A DNA stretch of 38,783 nt, taken from assembly GCA_022824545.1 (NCBI GenBank), contig JAJDZR010000297.1, positions 1-38,783 on the forward strand. Reading direction: 5' to 3'. Shown piece after piece: positions 32,701 through 38,783 of the stretch; positions within the stretch are counted from its first letter, which is position 1; every line of letters begins with the position of its first letter. The notes below the pieces were generated by a model. That model worked only from the letters and a program-made list of their open reading frames with translations, was not told the DNA's origin and ran no database searches. The position numbers and the translations under genes were made by a program. This DNA comes from Chloroflexota bacterium. Its GTDB lineage: Bacteria > Chloroflexota > UBA11872 > UBA12225 > JAJDUF01.

Positions 32701-33258
32701 ACCCAGCTGACCGACATTGAGGCGACGGCCCGGCGGCTCGAACAGTTGCATGCCGAAGTGGACCAGCGACTGGCGAGCGAGTTCAACCGCAACATCGCAG
32801 TCGTCGGCGAGCACTTCCGCGACTACTGCGGGCGTCTGTTGGGCGGCGAGGGCCGCCTGGTCGTGGACGATACCTCCCCGGACGGGGGTATCGAGCTTGA
32901 CGTGCGGCTCCCCGGCCGGCGTCGCCAGCCACTCGCGGCCCTCTCCGGGGGCGAGCGCGCCCTAGCCTCGGCCGCCTTGCTCTTTGCCTTGCTGCGCGCC
33001 CGCCCGACGCTCTTCTGCGTCCTGGACGAGGTTGACGCTGCCCTCGACGAAACCAATGTCGTGCGGTTCTGCGAGGCGTTAGAAGAATTGGCCCAAAAGA
33101 CGCAGTTTCTGGTCATCACTCACAATCGCGTGACCATGGAGCGTGCCGACGCGCTCTATGGCGTGTCGGCCACCGACGACGGAGTGTCACAGGTCATCTC
33201 GCTGCGCTCGATACGAGGTACGCGGTCAGCCGACGCGGTGGCGGCCGCCACCGGCTGA
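29707..33258 (+). CDS. smc: Chromosome segregation ATPase SMC
   Basis: 1183-residue SMC that, with kleisin ScpA and ScpB, loops and organises DNA. Neither Scp gene is in this window. The N-terminal ATPase half has [15 protein letters not shown] and Walker A GPNGSGKS (34-41). Long Ala/Arg/Gln/Glu-rich coiled coils (~165-500 and ~690-1000) flank the hinge near 515-680 ([20 protein letters not shown]). The C-terminal half has signature LSGGERAL (1079-1086) and Walker [14 protein letters not shown] (D1107, E1108). The coils are unusually rich in alanine, consistent with the G+C bias. The ATG at 29707 lies inside the rnc 3' end. Confidence 0.97.
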   Translation: MNSVRLQSLTIQGFKSFATRTLLEFAPGVTAIVGPNGSGKSNVADAIRWVLGSQSPRALRIASAEDVVFASGNGRAPAGLADVQLTLNNEDTWLPVAFREVVVGRRAFRSGESEYILNKSRVRLRDLLELLAHGGLGPDGHALVAQGLADQALSLKPAQRRELFEGASGVRQYRLQRAEAEHKIAEARRNAARVADLVAELKPRVAALRRQARRTEQEARLREQWQATLGEWLTHELWEVERLLTDLTAAVTAAQEAQAAADETVAQATQRMAAARDTALALRDAGQRAAHADRARHAQQAVIRHERDVVAAEARQEAAQREAATRQQAAAAAASRAASAEQSLPGLRTAAAAAQEQAERQQAQLATLTTQTAAAETAERDAALAVERAQAAEAAARQRRAQAAEGLRGVARRRAGIAKDEHDAQTELARIAEALTAHGRCRQEAQQDRDKAATALHACRGRLAETTGQRRAAQEAVTQAERELQHADRALATARTRLNVLTTVAAEGAAVPAESGGGSDAPALVERLHVPAALEVAVAATLGAALRWRLVEDLATAGRLATDLATRGGPRTTFVAKRRPAQEQWAAAERPSLTGGRWLDGLIRCEPEAAPALAGVLGRTYLVQSLDRALDLVRQAPPEAGIRFVTERGELVETPGTITAGSAAPAEVAVLTRERQVRECDAAVARLTDEHQARLAVVEERRAALTAIAQTERTQRLDLRQAQRQQDRADAQLRKAEQAQERLKRDRQWWGSLAERTARSRAECETDEAEYTAAKREAGHALAAAQERTAARARRDRQAKEALRQLQAGKATVQTEAAVARQAAQTAAAQVAAATRSASRAAQDATAERERAARAAAAAQAQTVDRHRAALAAAETELVAAEQALREHQHAASAAERTLQEAADALSAARARATTLASRGEAAETRLQALAERQAVLREQAARDLGAVPTELAPARSSPTQLREQADRLRRRLHNLGPINQLAVEEHAALAARLEHLTTQLTDIEATARRLEQLHAEVDQRLASEFNRNIAVVGEHFRDYCGRLLGGEGRLVVDDTSPDGGIELDVRLPGRRRQPLAALSGGERALASAALLFALLRARPTLFCVLDEVDAALDETNVVRFCEALEELAQKTQFLVITHNRVTMERADALYGVSATDDGVSQVISLRSIRGTRSADAVAAATG

Positions 33259-33318
33259 TGGCCGCTCAGGTGAGGTGCTGGAGCGGGCGTCGGCCGTTAA
33301 CCTAGAAGGCGTATTGGC

Positions 33319-35064
33319 ATGGATGACTCGGATACGCGCATGGCGCGGCTGCTGGCCGACCGCTACGAGCTAGGGGAACGGATCGGCGCCGGGAGTATCA
33401 CGGCGGTCTTCCGGGCGACCGACCGCACCGAGCAGCGCACCGTCGCGGTCAAGCTGCTTCATCGCCAGCTTGCCGCCTCCGAGACGGCACGTACACGCTT
33501 CCGGCAGCAAGCCGAACGCGCCTCGCGCCTCGCACACGACCATCTCATCCCGATCTACGACCTCGGTGAAGAGCAGGGCTGCCCCTACCTCGTCGAGGAG
33601 TACATGCCTGGCGGGAGCCTCGGCGAATACATCGCGCGCGCGGCGCCCCTGCCGCTCGACGAGGCGCTGGACCTGACCCACGACATCGCCACCGGCGTAG
33701 GCCGCGCTCACAGCCGCGGCTTGATCCACGGCGATCTGAGGCCGAGCGACATCCTGTTCACAACGGATCACCGGCCCAAGGTGGGCGACTTCGGTCTCGC
33801 CATCGTTGCCGCCGGGGAGCAGAGCCGGCCCGATGCAGCCGGCGCCCGCCCCTCGGCATATCTGGCCCCGGAGCAACTGGCCGGCCAGCCGGCCACCGCA
33901 GAGTCCGATGTCTATGCACTCGGCGCCATCCTGTACGCGCTGATCACCGGCCGCGCGCCGCCCCGAACCGATCCGGTGTGGGAGTTTCCCACCGAGTTCC
34001 CGCCCGATATCCGGCACTTGGTGCTCAGCGCCGTCGCAGCGGACCCAAACATCCGCTATGTAGACGGGATAGACTTGGCCAAGGCCATCACCGAGGAACG
34101 CGAGCGGCTACGCTCTGAGCCGCAATACGATGACCCGTTGATACCACAACCGGTGCCGGAGGATGACTACAGGCCGCCGGAGCAAGCTCCACAACCGGCG
34201 GTACTGACGGATCGCGGCAGTTCCGGCGGGAGTGGGGCGCCGGGCATCGTGGTCCTCGCGTTGGTCTTCATCGCGTTCATCATCATCTTGGCCGGCGTAG
34301 GGTTGTCGTTCTTCCGCTCGCTCAACCTGATGCCTATCACCTCGACTCCTTTCGACCGGCCCACGCCCGCTGTGCCGACGGTTGCGGCGCCGACGGCCAC
34401 CCCGCCCGCCCAGTCCTCACCCGTTCCCTCGCCAACGCCGACCCTCACCGGCAACGAAGCACTCGTGCCGCAACTGGTCGGGCTGAATCTGGAGCAGGCC
34501 GAGCCGTGGCTGAAAGAGCGCAACCTGCCGTACAAGATCGAGGAAGAGCACTCCGATCAATACGAAGCCGGTGAGATCATTAGCCAGTTTCCGCTCGCCT
34601 TGCAGCCGTTACGCTCCGGTGAGCAGGTCGAGCTGACCGTCAGCCTGGGGCCGAGCGAGCGCGAAGTGCCCGCGGTCGTCGGCCTGCCGGTCGAAGAGGC
34701 CACTAAAACGTTAGCTGCTATGAGCCTCAGAGTAGTGACCGAGCAAGCGTTCAGCGAGACCGTGCCGCCCGGCGTGGTGCTCACCCAGTTCCCGGAAGCG
34801 GGCACCAAGGTGCCAGCGGGAGCAACCGTGCGGCTCTTCGTGAATCCTGAGTCGCAGCCGGCCACAATCCCCAACCTCGTCGGTCAGAACTTCCAAGAGG
34901 CCGGTGCGGTGTTGGCTCGCCTGGGCTTAGGCGTCCAATTCGTAAACCAGCCGGACAACAGCCGTCCGCCCGGCACCGTCATCTCGCAGTTCCCACCCGG
35001 CGGCTCACCGCTGCAGCCAGGCACGATAGTCACGCTGGCTGTCGCCGCCCCATCCGGCCAGTAG
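33319..35064 (+). CDS. PASTA-domain Ser/Thr kinase-like protein with degenerate catalytic loop
   Basis: 581-residue membrane protein shaped like PknB/PrkC. The kinase-like domain spans ~16-260, one membrane segment ~309-331, a Pro/Thr-rich linker ~340-378, and three PASTA repeats at ~383-445, 449-511 and 517-576, which in relatives bind peptidoglycan or lipid II. K45 (VAVKLL) and DFG (157-159) are intact. However, the helix-C Glu is Q64, HRD is H137-G138-D139, the usual Lys of the catalytic loop is R141 and the metal-binding Asn is D144. The third Gly of the P-loop is also lost. It may be a weak kinase or a pseudokinase sensor. The ATG at 33319 has only a weak upstream AGAAGG. It is 60 bases after smc and convergent with the S41 protease (21-base gap). 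Confidence 0.92.
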   Translation: MDDSDTRMARLLADRYELGERIGAGSITAVFRATDRTEQRTVAVKLLHRQLAASETARTRFRQQAERASRLAHDHLIPIYDLGEEQGCPYLVEEYMPGGSLGEYIARAAPLPLDEALDLTHDIATGVGRAHSRGLIHGDLRPSDILFTTDHRPKVGDFGLAIVAAGEQSRPDAAGARPSAYLAPEQLAGQPATAESDVYALGAILYALITGRAPPRTDPVWEFPTEFPPDIRHLVLSAVAADPNIRYVDGIDLAKAITEERERLRSEPQYDDPLIPQPVPEDDYRPPEQAPQPAVLTDRGSSGGSGAPGIVVLALVFIAFIIILAGVGLSFFRSLNLMPITSTPFDRPTPAVPTVAAPTATPPAQSSPVPSPTPTLTGNEALVPQLVGLNLEQAEPWLKERNLPYKIEEEHSDQYEAGEIISQFPLALQPLRSGEQVELTVSLGPSEREVPAVVGLPVEEATKTLAAMSLRVVTEQAFSETVPPGVVLTQFPEAGTKVPAGATVRLFVNPESQPATIPNLVGQNFQEAGAVLARLGLGVQFVNQPDNSRPPGTVISQFPPGGSPLQPGTIVTLAVAAPSGQ

Positions 35065-35085
35065 GCCGCGCTGCGCCTCACGCCC

Positions 35086-36411
35086 TTATCTATTGACGGG
35101 AATGGGCACAGTAACGGAGGGCGTTGAGCTGGTCGTGGTGGGTGTTGGTGTGGCAGCGGACGAGCGGAGCAACTGCTGCGCCCGTACCATGGGCGGGTCC
35201 AACCTTTCGGTCCGGTCGTCGGCCGTCTGTGTCACCACCTCGTCCGGTGTGAGCCCCACGCCTTGGATGACGTGCCCACCCGGCGTGAGCCACCGCGCCA
35301 TGGTGATTCGCACCGCCGATCCATCCGTCAGATCGTGCTCAACCTGCACGGTGCCTTTGCCAAACGTCGTCTCGCCAATCAAGATTGCCCGGTCATGGTC
35401 GGCGAGCGCTCCGGCAACGATCTCCGCACCGCTGGCGCTGCCATTGTTCACGAGGACGACCAGCGGCATATCCAGCAAGCGTCCGTCACGCCGCGTCTTG
35501 TGCAACTCCCGCTCACCGTCACCAAGCTGCTCGATCAGAACGACCGTATCGGCCGGCAGGAACTGGCTGGCCACCGCTACCGACGAGCCGAGATAGCCCC
35601 CGGGATTGTCGCGGAGATCGAGGACGATCCCCTTGACGCCTTCCTCTTGGACCCGACGTAGCGCGGCGACGAACTGGCGCGGTGTGGTCGCGGCGAACGT
35701 GCGGATCTTGATGATCGCCAGGTCGTCATCGGCGTACCGTGTGGTCACCGACTCTACGGTGAGCCGCCGGCGGATAATGGTAAACTCTAGGGTCTCCGCC
35801 TCAAGTAAGTCGTTGGGCCGCGAGATCGTAAGCCGGACACTCGTGTCGGCCGGCCCGCGGACGAGCGTGGCCACCTCGGCCATGCTCAGCCCGGTGACTT
35901 CACGTCCATCTACGCTCAACAGAACATCCCCCGTTTGCAGGCCGGCCCCCGCGGCGGGCGATCCGTCAAAAACGGTGATGATCGTGATGCGCCCATCCTT
36001 CAGGTCTATGGCGGTGCCGATTCCCCCGTAGGTGCCTTCGAGCGAGGCTTGCTGCAGTTTGTGCGTTGCCGGATCGAAGAAGACGGAGTATGGATCGTCG
36101 AGGCTCTCGAGCATGCCCCGGATGGCGCCATACAGAAGCTGGGTCTGATCCATCGGCCCAGCGACGTATTCGCGCTGGATCAGGTTCCAGACCTGCCAGA
36201 ACACGCCGAACTGCTCGGTAATACCGTCGGGTGGCTGGGTGAGGGCATCGCGCGGATCGGGAGTTGGTGTGACCGTGCTCGACGGCCCTACCTGTGCTTG
36301 TGCCGCCTCCTGGCTTCCGACAAAGTAGCCGGCGCCAAAGGACAGGGCTACCACCAGCCCGGCGGCGAACGTGCTCAACAACCCGCGACGTAGGCCCATG
36401 ATTGGGACCAT
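35086..36411 (-). CDS. S41 family carboxyl-terminal processing peptidase (CtpA-like)
   Basis: 441-residue serine protease outside the membrane. An N-terminal signal-anchor is at ~8-33 (LLSTFAAGLVVALSFGAGYF), followed by a Thr/Pro linker, an S41 cap and a PDZ domain (~130-205) with YGGIGTAIDL and GDVLLSVDGREV. The protease core shows GIVLDLRDNPGG. The catalytic dyad is probably S327 (GSASGAE) and K352 (GETTFGKGTVQ), with Q356, at the same 25- and 4-residue spacings as in the Prc family. Alternative ATG at 36399. No strong ribosome site is seen for either start. Probably trims secreted or envelope proteins. Confidence 0.93.
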   Translation of the reverse strand: MVPIMGLRRGLLSTFAAGLVVALSFGAGYFVGSQEAAQAQVGPSSTVTPTPDPRDALTQPPDGITEQFGVFWQVWNLIQREYVAGPMDQTQLLYGAIRGMLESLDDPYSVFFDPATHKLQQASLEGTYGGIGTAIDLKDGRITIITVFDGSPAAGAGLQTGDVLLSVDGREVTGLSMAEVATLVRGPADTSVRLTISRPNDLLEAETLEFTIIRRRLTVESVTTRYADDDLAIIKIRTFAATTPRQFVAALRRVQEEGVKGIVLDLRDNPGGYLGSSVAVASQFLPADTVVLIEQLGDGERELHKTRRDGRLLDMPLVVLVNNGSASGAEIVAGALADHDRAILIGETTFGKGTVQVEHDLTDGSAVRITMARWLTPGGHVIQGVGLTPDEVVTQTADDRTERLDPPMVRAQQLLRSSAATPTPTTTSSTPSVTVPIPVNR

Positions 36412-36470
36412 AACACGGACCGGAGAGTGTGAGGCCTAGTCGGAGGCACGGCCTCCCCATGGCCACCCCA

Positions 36471-36498
36471 CTCCACAGGGGCAGGTTTTCCTGTGGAG
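36471..36498. other. Hairpin between metK and the protease gene
   Basis: Perfect 9-base arms, CTCCACAGG and CCTGTGGAG, with a 10-base loop. A second small palindrome, GGAGGC-ACG-GCCTCC, lies at 36442-36456, and a 12-base tandem repeat, CTTGTGAGGGAC, occupies 36521-36544. Possibly the end of the metK transcript. No T-run. Confidence 0.55.
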
Positions 36499-36579
36499 CA
36501 GCGGACGCAGCGGACCTACCCTTGTGAGGGACCTTGTGAGGGACTAGGGAGGGAGTCGAGGGTAAAGCTGAAGCTGCTG

Positions 36580-37824
36580 CTAGGCTCCCGCGGCCGCGGC
36601 CGTGCCACTCGGCACCGGAACGCCGGCATCCAGTCGGAGGTTCTCGGCCTTGTCGGTCTCTTCCCAGGGCGCATCGAGGTCGTCGCGCCCGAAGTGGCCA
36701 TAGGCGGCCGTCGGCTCGTAGATCGGCCGCCGCAGGCGCAGATCGCGGATGATCGCGCCCGGTCGCAGGTCGAAGTGCCGCCGGATGAGGTCAACGATCT
36801 TCTCATCCGCGACGGCGCCCGTGCCGAAAGTCTCGACCATGATAGAGAGCGGGTCCGCTACACCGATGGCGTAGGCCAGTTGCAGCTCGAACCGGTCGGC
36901 CAGCCCGGCGGCGACGATATTCTTCGCCACGTACCGCGCGGCATAGGCCGCCGAGCGATCCACTTTCGTCGGATCCTTGCCGGAGAACGCGCCGCCGCCG
37001 TGGCGCGCCATGCCCCCATACGTGTCCACGATGATCTTGCGTCCCGTGAGGCCGCAGTCGCCACGCGGCCCGCCGATCACAAAGCTGCCGGTAGGATTGA
37101 CGTGAACGGTCGGCTCCGGTGTCTGCCACCAGGCGCCCAGCACGGGCCTGATGACCTGCTCGATGACCCCCTCGCGGATCGTCGCTTGACTCGCGTCCTC
37201 ATCGTGCTGCGTGGACACGACGACCGTGACCACCCGCGCGGGCCGGCCGCGCCGATACTCCACCGTCACCTGCGATTTCCCGTCGGGGCCCAGAAACGGC
37301 AACTCGCCGCTTTTGCGTACTGCGGCGAGCTGGCGGCAGAGCCGATGGGACAGGGCTATCGGCACCGGCATCATCTCCGGCGTCTCGGTGCAGGCGAAGC
37401 CGATCATCATGCCCTGGTCCCCGGCGCCGACCTCGGTCTCGTCGGTGCCACGGGTCTCCAGCGCGTCGTCCACGCCCTGCGCGATGTCCGCCGACTGTCC
37501 TGTCATACGCACGGCGATGGTGGCCGCGTCGCTCGTTCCGTATTTGCGGTCGGTATAGCCAATGCGCCGCAAGGTATTGCGAACGAGGTCATGCACCACC
37601 TCGTCGGATGGCAACGGTGTCGCCTCGCCGCAGACGGCGATCCAGTCGTGCTCGTCATCGGACTTGGCCACGGCCTCGCAGGCGACCCGCGCGTGCGAGT
37701 TCTGCCCGATGGACCAATCGAGTACGGCATCCGATATCTGATCGCAGAGCTTATCGGGATGCCCCTCCGTCACCGACTCCGACGTGAATAGCAGCCGCTC
37801 CGCCTGCATGAAGGTCGTGCTCAC
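36580..37824 (-). CDS. metK: S-adenosylmethionine synthetase
   Basis: 414-residue cytoplasmic enzyme that makes S-adenosylmethionine from ATP and methionine. Motifs: [20 protein letters not shown] (H22, D24), [16 protein letters not shown] and the glycine-rich [20 protein letters not shown]. It is a full three-domain MetK. Translation probably starts at GTG 37824, with GAGAGGAG about 7 bases upstream; an in-frame ATG at 37809 is possible. It lies downstream of ahcY on the same strand, separated by a composite repeat, which fits an S-adenosylmethionine cycle unit. No SAM riboswitch is visible in the 134 bases upstream; the ahcY leader is outside the window. Confidence 0.97.
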   Translation of the reverse strand: MSTTFMQAERLLFTSESVTEGHPDKLCDQISDAVLDWSIGQNSHARVACEAVAKSDDEHDWIAVCGEATPLPSDEVVHDLVRNTLRRIGYTDRKYGTSDAATIAVRMTGQSADIAQGVDDALETRGTDETEVGAGDQGMMIGFACTETPEMMPVPIALSHRLCRQLAAVRKSGELPFLGPDGKSQVTVEYRRGRPARVVTVVVSTQHDEDASQATIREGVIEQVIRPVLGAWWQTPEPTVHVNPTGSFVIGGPRGDCGLTGRKIIVDTYGGMARHGGGAFSGKDPTKVDRSAAYAARYVAKNIVAAGLADRFELQLAYAIGVADPLSIMVETFGTGAVADEKIVDLIRRHFDLRPGAIIRDLRLRRPIYEPTAAYGHFGRDDLDAPWEETDKAENLRLDAGVPVPSGTAAAAGA

Positions 37825-37861
37825 CGACCATCTCCTCTCTGCAATTGATGAAGGTCTGCCC

Positions 37862-37953
37862 GGACCTAACCCCCGGCCCCTTCCCTGGAGGGAAGGGGAG
37901 TCATTGAGACGACCTTCAGCCCCTTCCCTTTAGGGAGGGGTTGGGGGTAGGTA
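37862..37953. repeat. Composite family E element, copy 2 (inverted)
   Basis: Two palindromes, CCCCGGCCCCTTCCCTGGAG... and CCCCTTCCCTTTAGGGAGGG..., with a short spacer. The order is the reverse complement of 28801-28925. It fills almost all of the ahcY-metK gap. Confidence 0.8.
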
Positions 37954-37958
37954 TGCCG

Positions 37959-38783
<825 letters not shown>

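Noticed and set aside
29707..33258. Many antisense and frame-shifted open frames within smc
   Set aside because: Explained by the extreme Ala/Arg codon bias of the coiled coils; no supported product.

Overview
The window is GC-rich bacterial chromosome with short intergenic gaps. My best guess is a Chloroflexota bacterium. The signs are a TAT-type solute-binding lipoprotein whose mature N-terminus carries a charged Val/Glu/Lys stretch common in that phylum, two luciferase-like F420/FMN-type oxidoreductases, a PASTA kinase, a bifunctional phosphoglucose/phosphomannose isomerase, and an rnc-smc pair. Several genes here (PhyH dioxygenases, luciferase-like oxidoreductases, Gfo/Idh enzymes) are also expanded in SAR202-type Chloroflexota and in Poribacteria, so the phylum is an inference and not a proof.

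Layout. 1-1.3 kb: serS. 1.5-7.9 kb (minus): an NHL propeller, then a tight aminotransferase, Nudix and TIM-barrel hydrolase set, and a large DUF3604 PHP-like protein. 8.2-12.8 kb (plus): two luciferase-like oxidoreductases, a beta-propeller glycosidase-like protein and a leucine-rich-repeat lipoprotein. 12.9-17.4 kb (minus): a small membrane-anchored protein, a PhyH dioxygenase, a solute-binding lipoprotein and a second, paralogous PhyH dioxygenase. 17.5-23.2 kb (plus): two more beta-propeller glycosidase-like proteins, a Gfo/Idh/MocA plus aldo-keto reductase fusion, and a PhyH plus HEAT-repeat fusion. 23.6-26.6 kb (plus): an ABC exporter with an N-terminal PH-like domain and zinc ribbon, paired with a DUF1854 protein and preceded by a 458-base leader with an intrinsic terminator. 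26.9-27.5 kb: an AT-richer, uracil-DNA-glycosylase-like gene between inverted REP-like hairpins. 27.6-38.8 kb: housekeeping genes: PGI/PMI, rnc, smc, a PASTA kinase with a degenerate catalytic loop, an S41 protease, metK and the 3' part of ahcY.

How the genes may work together. The 8-23 kb block looks like an accessory catabolic island. A binding protein captures a solute, propeller hydrolases act on glycosides, and Fe(II)/2-oxoglutarate dioxygenases, luciferase-like oxidoreductases and a Gfo/Idh-AKR enzyme oxidise or reduce the products. No substrate can be read from the sequence. metK and ahcY form the S-adenosylmethionine cycle pair, and rnc overlaps smc as in many bacteria.

A second layer is a dense set of intergenic hairpin repeats. 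There are at least six families, several of them in ordered composite modules that recur in both orientations. They mark nearly every accessory junction and are the most unusual structural feature of the window.
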